Source of the DNA: Bacillus crepusculi
GTDB lineage: Bacteria > Bacillota > Bacilli > Bacillales > Bacillaceae
Reading direction: 5' to 3'
Length of the DNA: 64,000 nt
Assembly (NCBI RefSeq): GCF_014764715.1
Contig: NZ_JACXXE010000001.1
Span: 496,001-560,000 of the forward strand
The notes under the pieces were generated by a model. That model was not told the DNA's origin. It saw only the letters and a list, made by a program, of their open reading frames with translations, and did no database searches. A program made the translations under genes and the position numbers. Positions 33,313-43,170 of this stretch are shown here, piece after piece (position 1 is the first letter of the stretch; each line of letters begins with the position of its first letter).

Positions 33313-33971
33313 GCAAGCTTCACCAGGCCCTTTTTCAGCCTCTTCTGCCCTTCTCTACACATATCAAGAAGCGGGCAGGACTCGCACTGCGGCCGCTGCG
33401 CCTTGCAATGATATCTCCCAAAAAAGATCAGACGGTGATGCGTCACAGACCAATCTTCTTTTGGTACCTTCTTCATTAACGTTTGTTCTACTTCAAGAAC
33501 AGAATCCTTCCAGCGGCAAATGCCTAAGCGCTTACTGACCCGTTCTACGTGTGTGTCTACAGCAATAGCGGGTACCCCAAAAGCGACAGAAACAACAACA
33601 TTTGCTGTTTTCCGGCCAACCCCAGGAAGCTTGACAAGCTCGTCCCGGTCCTTCGGCACTTCACCGCCATATTCTTCAATTAGCATTTTGCACAATTTTT
33701 GAATGTTTTTCGCCTTATTCCGATAAAGGCCAATTGAGCGAATATCCTGCTGCAGTTCTTCAAGTGGTACACGTAAGTAGTCTTCTGGTGCTTTATATTT
33801 TTGAAATAACGTTTTGGTGACCTTGTTCACAAGTACGTCTGTACACTGAGCGGACAGTGCAACAGCGATCACAAGTTCAAATGGATTCGAATGAACAAGC
33901 TCACACTCAGCCTCTGGAAACATATCTCCTATTATTTCTAAACACTCATTGATTTGTTTTTTTGATAACAT
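33309..33971 (-). CDS. nth: Endonuclease III
   Basis: A 220-residue DNA glycosylase/AP lyase for oxidised pyrimidines. The helix-hairpin-helix LPGVGRKTANVV holds the catalytic Lys, VDTHVERV holds the catalytic Asp, and the 4Fe-4S motif is C-X6-C-X2-C-X5-C (CKAQRPQCESCPLLDMC). ATG 33971 follows AAAGGAG; an 11-codon upstream extension lies in dnaD and is dropped. It is in one operon with dnaD and ypoC. Confidence 0.96.
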   Translation of the reverse strand: MLSKKQINECLEIIGDMFPEAECELVHSNPFELVIAVALSAQCTDVLVNKVTKTLFQKYKAPEDYLRVPLEELQQDIRSIGLYRNKAKNIQKLCKMLIEEYGGEVPKDRDELVKLPGVGRKTANVVVSVAFGVPAIAVDTHVERVSKRLGICRWKDSVLEVEQTLMKKVPKEDWSVTHHRLIFFGRYHCKAQRPQCESCPLLDMCREGQKRLKKGLVKLA

Positions 33972-33988
33972 GCCTTCTCCTTTATTGG

Positions 33989-34693
33989 TTATTGTTCCAG
34001 CCAATTATAAAAAGGAACTTGTCGTTTATAAGATGAAGTCTCTTCTTTTGAAGGTGGGTTTTTTTGCTGTAAGCGGAAATGCTGGCTATGCTCTTTCGCT
34101 TCTTCCGCTGTTTTCAGCCCTTTCTTTTTCCATTCAAATAAAATTCGATCGATATAACGGAAATTTAATTTCCCAGATAAAACCGCTTCTCTTAGAGCTA
34201 AACGAATCATCTCAGCATCATGATGGTCTTGATCCATCCAGATCGAAAGCGTTTCTCCTTCAAGAGGAGACAGCGGTCTGCCGAATTCATCTTCAAATAG
34301 AGCGTATAAAGACTTTTCAGCTTGCACATGATTCCTTTGAGCTTCCTTCGCCTGCTTTGCTTCTAAAAAGTCATATAGCACGCCCCATAAAGGCTCTACT
34401 GAGTAGCGGTCATGCTGAATACCTGACCTGTCTTCAAACGGCTGAATCGAAATAAACCCCTTTTGGATTAAATGCTGCACCATATACGCACACTCTTCAG
34501 CAGAAATGGTCATGCCATGAGAAAGCTCTTCAAATGTTTGAAAGAAAATGCCTTGTTCTTCATTCATTTTAATCTTGAGCATCACCATCATTTGCGGTTC
34601 ATTCAATCCTAACTGCTCATAATGAGCAATCAGCAAATTAGGCAAACTTGTCGAACCCATTTGCTGCATATTAATAAATTGCTGCCTATTCAT
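33989..34693 (-). CDS. dnaD: Replication initiation protein DnaD
   Basis: A 234-residue protein. It has an N-terminal winged-helix DDBH1 domain (LPNLLIAHYEQLGLNE) and a C-terminal DDBH2 domain with the YxxxIxxxW motif (YIDRILFEW). DnaD loads the replicative helicase at oriC and during PriA restart, and remodels DNA. ATG 34693 follows GAGGTG by 6 nt; the GTG at 34702 is part of that SD. A good terminator from asnS lies upstream. Confidence 0.95.
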   Translation of the reverse strand: MNRQQFINMQQMGSTSLPNLLIAHYEQLGLNEPQMMVMLKIKMNEEQGIFFQTFEELSHGMTISAEECAYMVQHLIQKGFISIQPFEDRSGIQHDRYSVEPLWGVLYDFLEAKQAKEAQRNHVQAEKSLYALFEDEFGRPLSPLEGETLSIWMDQDHHDAEMIRLALREAVLSGKLNFRYIDRILFEWKKKGLKTAEEAKEHSQHFRLQQKNPPSKEETSSYKRQVPFYNWLEQ

Positions 34694-34755
34694 CGGATAC
34701 ACCTCTTCACTTTAAGTATATCACGTTTTATTTCACGTGCCCGCGGAAAAGACGT

Positions 34756-34786
34756 TTGAAAAAGCCTCCATATGTTGGAGGCTTTA
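34756..34786 (-). terminator. Terminator of asnS
   Basis: AAAGCCTCC and GGAGGCTTT pair around a 7-nt loop and end in a T run on the minus strand, 5 nt past the asnS stop. Confidence 0.88.
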
Positions 34787-34790
34787 CGTC

Positions 34791-36086
34791 TTAAGGGTAT
34801 AAACGGTTTAATAATCTTGGGAATGGAATCGTTTCACGCACATGCGGCGCTCCGCTAATCCAAGCAACTGTACGTTCAAGTCCAAGACCAAAACCTGAAT
34901 GCGGTACAGAACCGTATTGTCTTAATTCTGTGTACCATTTATAAGTTTCCTGATCTAGCCCATGTTCTTTTAATCTGGCTTCAAGCAGCTCTAGATCATG
35001 CACACGCTCAGAACCGCCAATGATTTCTCCGTAGCCTTCCGGTGCAATTAAGTCTGCACAAAGGACGACGTCATCACGATCCGGTGCTGGCTGCATATAA
35101 AACGGTTTTAATGATGTTGGATAATGAGTGATAAACACTGGTTTATCATAGCTTTCGGCGATCGCTGTTTCGTGAGGCGCTCCGAAGTCATCTCCCCATT
35201 CAATATCATCAAAGCCTTTTTCCTGCAAGAATTTAATCGCTTTATCGTAAGTGATGCGCGGGAATGGTGCTTTGATGTTTTCTAATTTAGCTGTATCACG
35301 GCCAAGTGTATGAAGTTCTACTTTACAGTTGTCAAGTACACTTTGAACAACGTGAGACACATAATTTTCTTGATATTCAAGGTTTTCATTAAATTCGACA
35401 AAAGCCATCTCAGGCTCGATCATCCAAAACTCGATTAAATGACGTTTTGTTTTAGACTTTTCAGCTCTAAATGTTGGACCAAATGAGAATACTTTTCCAA
35501 GAGCCATTGCAGCAGCTTCCATGTAAAGCTGTCCACTTTGAGAAAGGTACGCATCTTCATCAAAATATTTTGTAGCAAACAGTTCTGTCGTTCCTTCAGG
35601 TGCACTTCCTGTTAAAATAGGCGGGTCCACTTTCACGAAGCCTTCCTGATGGAAAAACTCATATGTAGCACGAATAATTTCGTTACGGATTTTCATAATG
35701 GCATGCTGTTTTTTCGAACGGAGCCATAAATGACGATGATCCATTAAGAATTCTGTCCCATGCTCTTTCGGTGTAATTGGGTAATCTGTTGCTTCGTGAA
35801 TCACTTCAATGGATTTCACTTGTAATTCAAAACCAAGTGGTGAACGCTCGTCTTTTGTCACTTGTCCTGTTACATAGACAGATGTTTCTTGTGTGACTGA
35901 TTTTGCAAGCTTAAAGACATCCTCTTCCACTTCTGCTTTTACAACGACCCCTTGAATAAAGCCTGTCCCGTCGCGCAGCTGCAAGAATGCAATTTTTCCG
36001 CTTGAACGTTTATTGGCAATCCATGCGCCGATTGTTACTTCTTCATCGACGTGTTTGAACACTTGATTAATAGTTGTTTTCAACAT
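34791..36086 (-). CDS. asnS: Asparaginyl-tRNA synthetase
   Basis: A 431-residue class IIb synthetase, length as in B. subtilis (430). It has an N-terminal OB-fold anticodon domain (about 1-110), motif 2 ([20 protein letters not shown]) and motif 3 ([12 protein letters not shown]). It charges tRNA-Asn. ATG 36086 follows TTGGAGGG; an upstream extension of 21 codons reads into the leader and is dropped. It has its own promoter and terminator. In B. subtilis aspB lies next to it, but it is missing here. Confidence 0.96.
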   Translation of the reverse strand: MLKTTINQVFKHVDEEVTIGAWIANKRSSGKIAFLQLRDGTGFIQGVVVKAEVEEDVFKLAKSVTQETSVYVTGQVTKDERSPLGFELQVKSIEVIHEATDYPITPKEHGTEFLMDHRHLWLRSKKQHAIMKIRNEIIRATYEFFHQEGFVKVDPPILTGSAPEGTTELFATKYFDEDAYLSQSGQLYMEAAAMALGKVFSFGPTFRAEKSKTKRHLIEFWMIEPEMAFVEFNENLEYQENYVSHVVQSVLDNCKVELHTLGRDTAKLENIKAPFPRITYDKAIKFLQEKGFDDIEWGDDFGAPHETAIAESYDKPVFITHYPTSLKPFYMQPAPDRDDVVLCADLIAPEGYGEIIGGSERVHDLELLEARLKEHGLDQETYKWYTELRQYGSVPHSGFGLGLERTVAWISGAPHVRETIPFPRLLNRLYP

Positions 36087-36152
36087 AATTCCCTCCAAAG
36101 CCAGAAAGAAACTCACCTTTTTGATAGGTGTGAATCTTTTTTCATACATTTT

Positions 36153-36182
36153 ATTATAACCGTTCTAAATCAGCATGGTCAA
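36153..36182 (-). promoter_or_regulatory. Sigma-A promoter of asnS
   Basis: TTGACC (36177-36182), an 18-bp spacer and TATAAT (36153-36158) on the minus strand. The leader of about 65 nt holds a small hairpin (CACCT/AGGTG) but nothing like a T-box. Confidence 0.78.
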
Positions 36183-36198
36183 CGCAAGACAGGAGAAA

Positions 36199-36684
36199 CT
36201 ACGGTGTTAAATTTTTTTCTACTCGTCCTGTTGTAAAATCGACATAGCTGAAGCTATATTGGCTGTCCTCATTTAAGTACGTCACTTCCCAAAGAAGTAC
36301 GTCACCTTCTCTTGCCAATTTGACGTCTTTCACCTTCGTAACGGTGTTCTCCTTTTGAACGGCTTGCACTGCTTGATTTGAGGTAATGCCTTCTTTTGCT
36401 TTTTTTGAAATCACTTTTTCTTTTTTGCTGGCAGGAACCCACACATATATCGTTTCATTTTGTTTGTTTTTCCCTTCAACAATAAATTGTTTTTCTTTCC
36501 CGACAAAGGTTTCCACTTGCTCCACTTGTACAATGTTTGCTTGTTCTTTTGCTCGTTCAATCGCGGCCTCATGACCTTGTTCTTTTTGACCCATGGCAAT
36601 CTGATAAATCCACGCAAAGCTGATGATGCTAATGAGTAAAACGAGAGCCACAACGGACGAAATAATCCAGACTATTCTTTTCAT
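36199..36684 (-). CDS. tseB: Cell-wall elongation regulator TseB (YpmB)
   Basis: A 161-residue membrane-anchored protein with one N-terminal TM helix (about residues 5-25) and an extracytoplasmic DUF5590 domain that repeats PepSY-like strands (TYLNEDSQYSFSYVDFTTG). In B. subtilis TseB binds PBP2A and modulates cell elongation and tetracycline sensitivity. AGGGGAAG precedes ATG 36684. ypmA lies just upstream. Confidence 0.85.
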   Translation of the reverse strand: MKRIVWIISSVVALVLLISIISFAWIYQIAMGQKEQGHEAAIERAKEQANIVQVEQVETFVGKEKQFIVEGKNKQNETIYVWVPASKKEKVISKKAKEGITSNQAVQAVQKENTVTKVKDVKLAREGDVLLWEVTYLNEDSQYSFSYVDFTTGRVEKNLTP

Positions 36685-36697
36685 GTCAAAGCTTCCC

Positions 36698-36868
36698 CTA
36701 TGTGCGATATATGGTAAATATCGCTTGATTTTGATCTTCTTGATCTAATGCTAACCCAAACATGAGATCTTCTCTTTTCAGCGTTCTGTTCAACAAGTCA
36801 ACAATTTTGTATAGGTCTTCTGAATGCTTAATTTGCACAGTTGAAAGTACCTCTATTTTACTTTCCAC
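36698..36868 (-). CDS. ypmA: YpmA small protein
   Basis: A 56-residue protein, too short for many gene finders, with the sequence pattern ESKIEVLSTVQIKHSEDLY, LNRTLKREDLMFGLALD and the end FTIYRT, the same as B. subtilis YpmA (56 aa). It starts from GTG 36868 with AGGAGG 8 nt upstream. The function is unknown. It sits between dinG and tseB, 13 bp from tseB, in one unit. Confidence 0.9.
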   Translation of the reverse strand: MESKIEVLSTVQIKHSEDLYKIVDLLNRTLKREDLMFGLALDQEDQNQAIFTIYRT

Positions 36869-36993
36869 TTCTAATTCCTCCTCGGCACGTAAATATTGTT
36901 AGTCATACTTTGCTGCGCGGGAACCGATACTATTTTTACAACGGAACACAAAAAGCCGTTACGATAAATTAACTCCAAACCCACACCAGCTAA

Positions 36994-37022
36994 AGGCCGC
37001 TTATGACAGCGGCTTTTCGTTG
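36994..37022 (-). terminator. Weak terminator of dinG
   Basis: GCCGCT and AGCGGC pair around a 6-7-nt loop, followed by CTTTAG on the minus strand. The T tract is poor. Confidence 0.5.
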
Positions 37023-39793
37023 TTTAGCTTCTCTATATACGCCTCAAGTGACTCCTTTGACATCTCATGTACTGGCGCTTTAGGAAGTGATTCTAAAAAG
37101 AGCCTTCCGTATGAAGCGGTTTTCACCCTGCGGTCTAAGATCAGCAATGTACCAATGTCCTTTTCAGAGCGAAGCAAGCGCCCTGCGCCTTGTTTGAAGG
37201 TCAAGACAGCTTCTGGGAGAGCAACGGCTTTAAACGGATTCTTCCCTTGTTTTTTAGCTGCTTCACATTTTGCTTCAATGAGCGGTGAGTCAGGCGGCCG
37301 GAAAGGGAGACGTGCCATAATGACAGTCGTCAGCTCAGAGCCTGGAAAATCGACTCCTTCCCAAAAACTACCCGTACCAAGTAAAATCGCTTGCTTGGCT
37401 AATTTAAACATTTTCGTCAATTTTACAGGGCTTCCGCCTGTCAAGCCTTGCGCAAACAAGGCTGATTGCATACCTCCTGTTTTCAGCTCTTCATACACTG
37501 CTTTTAGCATTTCATGTGAATTAAATAAGACCAATATTTTCGCTTCCTGCTGCTTTTCCATAATCTTAATATATTCTGCTGCTTGCTTCACATAGTCCCG
37601 TTCATCACGGTTTGTGATTGGCGGCATGTCAGCCGGTACAACCACCTTAAGCTGTTTTTCAAGTTCATAAGGTGAATCAATTTGAACAAGATGCGGGTAA
37701 AAATCTTGCAGGCCGAATCGCTCCAAGCAGTAATCAAAGCGATGATTGACTGTAAGTGTCCCTGATGTGAGGACCACACTTTTTTTATTCATAAAGAATC
37801 GGTCAGCCAAAAGCTCCCCTGTATCTAGCGGCTGTGCATGCATAAAAACCGCATTTTTGGCACCCTTTGCATCAATCTCAATCCAAACCGTTTCATCATT
37901 TTTCGGTTCAAAAATAAACCGGTACAGCGTACTGCAAAATGTATGCATAAACGACATTACTTGATCGTATTCCTCTGCCTCAAAGGCAAAGTGCTCTGTC
38001 AGCTGATCACTTTTTTGAAGAAGCTCGTTTTTTTGCTGCTCATATAGCTTTTCACAAGCAATTAACAAGGAACAAAGCTTACTTGCTGTTTCTTTAATGC
38101 GTTTCCACTGAGCATGCTTTGAATGATGACGTACTCTATGAATGAGACGGTTAATGTCTGCTTTCGGTTTTGTCCTTTTGACAAAAGAATGGACTGTGCT
38201 AAAAAATGCGTCACTTTCCATTTGAAGCTGATTGAGATACTCATCCATTTCGATAAATGTGTCCGTCTGTAAGCCTGCCCCGTGAAATCTCTTTTTCAGT
38301 TTCTTTAACAAACCGCCCTGTAAGGAGCCAAGCTGCGTTAATTTTGCATGAAGCTGGATATAAGACGCACTGTCTCCTAGTGTTTCATTGGCTGTTTTCT
38401 CAAATTGATGGGCCTCGTCAATCACATATACGTCTGCATGCTGAAAAATAGATGATGCCTCGGTTTGTGACAAGAGCAGGCGATGATTCGTTAAAATCAA
38501 ATCAGCTGTTTTTGCCCTTCTTTTGGCCCGTTCATAAAAGCAATATTCTTTAAATCGGCGCTTTTTCGATGTAAACGGCATATGTACACAGGAAATCCGG
38601 TCTTTTATATTTGCAGCACCTGACGGTAAATTCAGTTCAGATAAATCACCTGTCTCTGTTACAAGAAGCCACATTAATATTTGCGCCTTCGTTAAGACCA
38701 CATCATAGTTATCATCTTCCTCATGCAGTACATGCTCAAACTTATCTAAACAAATATAATGTGCCCTTCCTTTGAATACACAGGCAGCTGGCTCAAATGG
38801 GAGCAATTGATGCAAAATCGGCACATCGCGCTGAAGCATTTGCTGCTGCAAAAGAATGGAATATGTACTAATAATGACAGGTTTTCCTGATTTCTTTGCC
38901 TCTAAAGCAGCTGGAATGAGATAAGCTAGTGTTTTCCCGATTCCTGGTGCCGCTTCAATTAATGCGTAGGCCCTTTCATGAAACACGTCTCTCACTTTAT
39001 TCATCATTGTAAGCTGGCCTTCTCTTACTTCATAGCCCTCTACCGCTTGCGGGAGCTTCTCTTTTATCTCTTCAAACAGCTTCTCATCGTCTGCGCCTAC
39101 TGAATGTGTCGTATCATTCAAGCGATTGGTCACATCTTTTACAGCAAAGGAACCGACTTCCATGAGCGAATCTTCCTGACTAGAATGACTCGTTTCAAGC
39201 TGCTTAATTAAAAGTCCAATATCACTTAAAAGATATGAGGATAATCTGCGCAGCTGCTTTAACACATTTGGCGGTGTGTGTTCTAATTGATGTAACAAGG
39301 TTAAAAATAACATGGCAGTAACTTCCGCATCACTATCCGCCCTGTGCGGGTGGTCATGTGGAAGCATGAGCTCTTCACTTAATTCAGTTAGCTTATAACC
39401 TTCAAGCTCAGGATAAAGAATTCTAGAAATCTCAACTGTATCAATCGCTAGCACATCCAGCTCATTTTTCCCGCATGCTTTTAGTTCATCATTTAAAAAG
39501 TTCAAGTCAAAATGAACATTGTGCGCAACAAAATAAGCGCCATGTATGAGGTCATACACCTCTTGGGCAATATCCTCAAAAAACACCGCATCGTCAACCA
39601 TGTGCTGCTGAATGCCTGTCAGCTGTTCAATAAATCCGGGGATGGGCTTCCCAGGGTTCACATATTTTGAATACCGTTCGACAATTTGTCCATTTTCAAT
39701 GACCACCGCAGCAATTTGAATGATTTTATCACCCTTTTTCGGTGAATTCCCGGTGGTTTCAATATCAACGACAACAAACCTTTGATCGGTCAT
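37001..39793 (-). CDS. dinG: DinG, DNA helicase fused to a DEDDh exonuclease
   Basis: A 930-residue protein of Gram-positive type. The N-terminus is a DEDDh 3' exonuclease (VDIETTG at residues 8-14, HNVHFDLNF near 95, HRADSDAEVT near 155). The rest is a superfamily 2 helicase with Walker A in APGIGKTLAY (near 285) and DEAH near 465, plus RQ-type motif VI (FKQGAGRLLRS). Unlike E. coli DinG and unlike YpvA above, I see no Cys cluster for an Fe-S site between Walker A and DEAH. ATG 39793 follows GAGGTG. Confidence 0.9.
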   Translation of the reverse strand: MTDQRFVVVDIETTGNSPKKGDKIIQIAAVVIENGQIVERYSKYVNPGKPIPGFIEQLTGIQQHMVDDAVFFEDIAQEVYDLIHGAYFVAHNVHFDLNFLNDELKACGKNELDVLAIDTVEISRILYPELEGYKLTELSEELMLPHDHPHRADSDAEVTAMLFLTLLHQLEHTPPNVLKQLRRLSSYLLSDIGLLIKQLETSHSSQEDSLMEVGSFAVKDVTNRLNDTTHSVGADDEKLFEEIKEKLPQAVEGYEVREGQLTMMNKVRDVFHERAYALIEAAPGIGKTLAYLIPAALEAKKSGKPVIISTYSILLQQQMLQRDVPILHQLLPFEPAACVFKGRAHYICLDKFEHVLHEEDDNYDVVLTKAQILMWLLVTETGDLSELNLPSGAANIKDRISCVHMPFTSKKRRFKEYCFYERAKRRAKTADLILTNHRLLLSQTEASSIFQHADVYVIDEAHQFEKTANETLGDSASYIQLHAKLTQLGSLQGGLLKKLKKRFHGAGLQTDTFIEMDEYLNQLQMESDAFFSTVHSFVKRTKPKADINRLIHRVRHHSKHAQWKRIKETASKLCSLLIACEKLYEQQKNELLQKSDQLTEHFAFEAEEYDQVMSFMHTFCSTLYRFIFEPKNDETVWIEIDAKGAKNAVFMHAQPLDTGELLADRFFMNKKSVVLTSGTLTVNHRFDYCLERFGLQDFYPHLVQIDSPYELEKQLKVVVPADMPPITNRDERDYVKQAAEYIKIMEKQQEAKILVLFNSHEMLKAVYEELKTGGMQSALFAQGLTGGSPVKLTKMFKLAKQAILLGTGSFWEGVDFPGSELTTVIMARLPFRPPDSPLIEAKCEAAKKQGKNPFKAVALPEAVLTFKQGAGRLLRSEKDIGTLLILDRRVKTASYGRLFLESLPKAPVHEMSKESLEAYIEKLNNEKPLS

Positions 39794-39815
39794 AAAATGG
39801 ACACCTCAATTCCTT

Positions 39816-39895
39816 TGTTCCACTCGAAAGTGAAACACGCTCTGGGCAATATCATTGAAACAGAACAGCCTCTTTTCATGAAACTGTCCTGTTTC
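39816..39895. repeat. Two inverted repeats between panD and dinG
   Basis: Hairpin 1 is TGTTCCACT-CGAA-AGTGAAACA (39816-39837, a C-A mismatch on this strand, G-T on the other). Hairpin 2 pairs GAAACAGAACAG (39857-39868) with CTGTCCTGTTTC (39884-39895). Neither has a U tract, so they may be RNA folds within the panD-dinG transcript. Confidence 0.55.
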
Positions 39896-39908
39896 CGTGT
39901 AGCATGCG

Positions 39909-40292
39909 TTATAAAATCGTTCTCGCAGGCTCTTGCCCAATCATTTGTTCAATTTGATTTTGTTTATTTAACACGACCACTTTTGGTGTATGTGTCTTTG
40001 CTTCTTCTTCTGACAACATCCCATAAGCGATAATAATCACTTCATCCCCTGGCTGAACCAATCTTGCTGCAGCACCATTTAGACAGATGACACCGCTTTT
40101 TCTTTCACCAGGAATAATATATGTTTCAAGTCTCGCGCCATTGTGATTATTGACAATCTGTACTTTCTCATTTGCCATCATGCCTGCCGCATCTAGTAAA
40201 TCTTCGTCAATGGTAATACTTCCTACATAATGTAAGTTTGCTTCTGTTACCGTCGCTTTATGAAGTTTAGAGGTCATAAAGGTTCTATACAT
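39909..40292 (-). CDS. panD: Aspartate 1-decarboxylase
   Basis: A 127-residue pyruvoyl enzyme precursor. Cleavage between Gly24 and Ser25 (HYVGSIT) makes the pyruvoyl cofactor. It makes beta-alanine from aspartate for pantothenate. The ATG at 40292 overlaps the panC end and gives the 127-aa B. subtilis length; an eight-codon extension is rejected. It is the last gene of panB-panC-panD. Confidence 0.96.
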   Translation of the reverse strand: MYRTFMTSKLHKATVTEANLHYVGSITIDEDLLDAAGMMANEKVQIVNNHNGARLETYIIPGERKSGVICLNGAAARLVQPGDEVIIIAYGMLSEEEAKTHTPKVVVLNKQNQIEQMIGQEPARTIL

Positions 40293-41151
40293 GCTTTTCA
40301 CCGCTTTCAGGAACATGGAATATCACATTATCAATCAGTCTTGCCCGTGAGAATTTCACCGCAATCGCAATGATGACCTGACCTGCTAACTGCTGAAGTG
40401 TCTCAAGCTCTGGATAGGAGTAGATCTCAATATAATCGATTTCTCCACTCGTTTGATGAATTTCGTCTTCTACCAACTGATAAATTCGACTGACGTCACG
40501 TTCACCTTTTTCAACCGCTGACTGTCCTTTTTTCAATGCGCGGTACAAAGCAGGTGCTTCTTGTCTTTCTTTTTCAGATAAGTACACATTCCTTGAGCTT
40601 TTCGCTAAACCGTCTTCTTCTCTAACTGTCGGCACAGATACAAGGTGAACATCAAAGAAGAAATCCTTGATCATCGCATCGATCACAGCGACTTGCTGTG
40701 CATCCTTTAGACCAAAGTATACATTTGTTGGTGCTACAAGATGAAATAGCTTTGTCAGCACAGTAGCAACGCCGTCAAAATGTCCTGGACGTTTCCTCCC
40801 GCATAAGACATCAGTCCGCTTTTGAACTGTCATCGTGATAGATGGTTCATTTGGGTACATTTCTTTCACATCAGGTGTAAATAAAATGTCCACTCCTGCT
40901 TCTTCTGCAAGGCGCTGATCTCTTTCCATATCCCTTGGATAAGATTCAAAGTCTTCGTTCGGTCCAAATTGCAAAGGATTAACAAAAATACTCATCACCA
41001 CAATGTCATTTTGTTCTCTTGCCCCTTTCACGAGCGTTAGATGGCCTTCATGAAGGAAACCCATCGTTGGAACAAAGCCGATAGAATGGTGTTTTTTTTG
41101 GTGCTGCTTGATCAGTTTTTTCAGCTCATGAATATGGGTAACAACGTTCAT
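40285..41151 (-). CDS. panC: Pantothenate synthetase
   Basis: A 288-residue adenylate-forming ligase that joins pantoate and beta-alanine. The nucleotidyltransferase signature is [13 protein letters not shown] (HxGH) at residues 33-45, plus KSSRN near residue 187. Its ATG overlaps the panB stop (ATGA) and its end overlaps panD, so the three genes are translationally coupled. Confidence 0.95.
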   Translation of the reverse strand: MNVVTHIHELKKLIKQHQKKHHSIGFVPTMGFLHEGHLTLVKGAREQNDIVVMSIFVNPLQFGPNEDFESYPRDMERDQRLAEEAGVDILFTPDVKEMYPNEPSITMTVQKRTDVLCGRKRPGHFDGVATVLTKLFHLVAPTNVYFGLKDAQQVAVIDAMIKDFFFDVHLVSVPTVREEDGLAKSSRNVYLSEKERQEAPALYRALKKGQSAVEKGERDVSRIYQLVEDEIHQTSGEIDYIEIYSYPELETLQQLAGQVIIAIAVKFSRARLIDNVIFHVPESGEKHV

Positions 41152-41987
41152 TTTTTGATTCCCCCATATAAACCTTCAAGGACTTCTTCTTTGATATGAA
41201 ATGTATGCGTGTCCTCTGGAAATGTACGAGCTTTTACTTCTTTTGTATATTGAATGAGCGCTTCTTCTAGTACAGCATCGATTTGCGCGTATTGTTTCAC
41301 AAATTTAGGTGTTCTAGACACCCCGTATCCTACCACATCATGGTAAACAAGAACTTGTCCGTCTGCTTCAGCTCCTGCACCAATTCCAATGACAGGGATC
41401 TTCAGCATGTCGGTAATACGTTTTGTCAGTTCACCAGGCACGCATTCGAGCACAAGTGCAATCGCACCTACTTCCTCACATTTCAGGCTATCTTCAATCA
41501 ACTTTTGAGCACTCTCATGGTCTTTCCCCTGGACCTTATACCCGCCAAGTACACCAACTGATTGTGGTGTGAGGCCTAAATGACTAACGACAGGGATTCC
41601 GCCTCTTGTTAAAGCCTGAATGGATTCAAACACGCCATCTCCGCCTTCTAGCTTTAAGGCATCAGCACCGCTTTCTTGCATCATCCGCGCTGCATTCTTC
41701 ATCGTTTCTTCCAATGAATAATGATAAGACATAAATGGCATATCTGTCACAATAAATGTGTCTTTTGCGCCTCTTTTGACTGCTTTTGTGTGATGGATCA
41801 TATCATCCATCGTGACTTGTACTGTGGAATCAAGTCCAAGTACAACCATCCCAAGTGAGTCACCAACTAAGATCATGTCGACTTCCGCTTTTTCCGCTTG
41901 TTTTGCAGCTGGATAGTCGTATGCTGTCAGCATCACAATAGGTTCGTTTTGTTCTTTCATTTTGAAAAAATCTAGCTTTGTCTTCAT
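41148..41987 (-). CDS. panB: 3-methyl-2-oxobutanoate hydroxymethyltransferase
   Basis: A 279-residue (beta-alpha)8 enzyme making ketopantoate from ketoisovalerate and methylene-THF. Motifs are [20 protein letters not shown] and DALKLEGG near the active site. ATG 41987 follows GAGGAGG; a 15-codon upstream extension is dropped. It starts the pan unit after a 199-bp gap from birA, which may hold its own promoter. Confidence 0.95.
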   Translation of the reverse strand: MKTKLDFFKMKEQNEPIVMLTAYDYPAAKQAEKAEVDMILVGDSLGMVVLGLDSTVQVTMDDMIHHTKAVKRGAKDTFIVTDMPFMSYHYSLEETMKNAARMMQESGADALKLEGGDGVFESIQALTRGGIPVVSHLGLTPQSVGVLGGYKVQGKDHESAQKLIEDSLKCEEVGAIALVLECVPGELTKRITDMLKIPVIGIGAGAEADGQVLVYHDVVGYGVSRTPKFVKQYAQIDAVLEEALIQYTKEVKARTFPEDTHTFHIKEEVLEGLYGGIKK

Positions 41988-42138
41988 TTGTTCCTCCTCA
42001 TTCTGGAGAGGAGATGGCTTGCCTCGCATCACATGTTCTTTTCGCTCATGCGCGGCGAATCATCCCTCTGTCCAAGTCCCTTAGGATCAAGGCAGAAATT
42101 GATTAAATTTTTCTTCCTAACAGGTACAGTTCCTTTTA

Positions 42139-42166
42139 CAGATACTGTCCACACGAAGTATATCAA
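42139..42166 (-). promoter_or_regulatory. Possible promoter of panBCD
   Basis: TTGATA (42161-42166), a 16-bp spacer and TATCTG (42139-42144) on the minus strand. The leader to panB would be about 145 nt, with several short inverted repeats (for example CGCAT/ATGCG) but no riboswitch or T-box motif that I recognise. Confidence 0.4.
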
Positions 42167-42186
42167 AAATGTACCGGGTGTACCAC

Positions 42187-43170
42187 TTAAGTTGACTGGA
42201 TCTCGATGTCTGCGGAATAGATTTTTTGGATACCGTCCGCCGTTTCCAGTAATAAGACACCTTCATCATTGATTCCAAGCGCTGTTCCAGTATATTGCCC
42301 ATTGACGGTGCGCGCGACAATACGTTTACCGATGGTCATCGCAAACGATTCCCATAATTGTTTGATCGGGCCAAATCCATGCTTCATATAATCATCATAC
42401 CTTTTTTCAAAGGTGGACATGATGTTTTGAATCAATGCAGCTCGATCTACTTTTTCATTCAGTGCCATTCGCAAACTTGTTGCGATATCCTTTAGTTCAT
42501 CAGGAAAGTCTTCAGCCGTTTGGTTCACATTAATGCCTGGACCAATAATCACCGCGTGAACTTGGTCAGCTTCTGCTTTTAATTCAGTGAGAATGCCAAC
42601 AACTTTTTTTCCATTTAACAGAATATCATTTGGCCATTTAATCGATGGACTGAGTCCTGTTTGATGTACGATGGCTTCTGTGATGGCGACAGAGGTTAAA
42701 AGTGTCATTTGCGGCGCTTTGTGCAGCGGTATTTCAGGCCGGATGATCAGACTCATCCAAATGCCTGTCCTATTTGGTGAATGCCATGTTCTTTGAAGGC
42801 GCCCTTTTCCGTTTGTCTGATGATCACTGACAACAAGTGTGCCGTGGGGCGCCCCTTCATTTACAAGGTCATGGGCAATCAGCTGAGTTGAAGCGACTGC
42901 TTCTTGAAAGATAATGTTCCTGCCAAAAACCTCTGTTTCCAGACCAAAAAGAATTTCATCCTCACTAATTTTGTCCGGTTTACGAAGCAGCCGGTATCCT
43001 TTTCTCCGGACAGCTTCTACCTCATAGCCCTCTTTTCGCAAATCCTCTATATGCTTCCATACAGCCGTTCGGGAGCAGCCAAGCTCATCACATATTTGCT
43101 GGCTCGAGACAAAATCTTGATCAGATGTTGTAAATAGTTCAATTAATCGTTTTCTAATTGCTGATCGCAT
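42187..43170 (-). CDS. birA: Biotin-protein ligase / biotin repressor BirA
   Basis: A 327-residue bifunctional protein. It has an N-terminal winged-helix (FVSSQQICDELGCSRTAVWKHI), a central ligase with biotinyl-AMP loop (TNGKGRLQRTWHSP) and a C-terminal SH3-like domain. It biotinylates acetyl-CoA carboxylase and pyruvate carboxylase and represses bio genes. ATG 43170 overlaps the papS end by 28 bp. It is the last gene of the ypjD-to-birA unit. Confidence 0.95.
   Translation of the reverse strand: MRSAIRKRLIELFTTSDQDFVSSQQICDELGCSRTAVWKHIEDLRKEGYEVEAVRRKGYRLLRKPDKISEDEILFGLETEVFGRNIIFQEAVASTQLIAHDLVNEGAPHGTLVVSDHQTNGKGRLQRTWHSPNRTGIWMSLIIRPEIPLHKAPQMTLLTSVAITEAIVHQTGLSPSIKWPNDILLNGKKVVGILTELKAEADQVHAVIIGPGINVNQTAEDFPDELKDIATSLRMALNEKVDRAALIQNIMSTFEKRYDDYMKHGFGPIKQLWESFAMTIGKRIVARTVNGQYTGTALGINDEGVLLLETADGIQKIYSADIEIQST

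Noticed and set aside
36087..36160. A T-box leader ahead of asnS
   Set aside because: The leader is about 65 nt, with one small hairpin and no T-box consensus.
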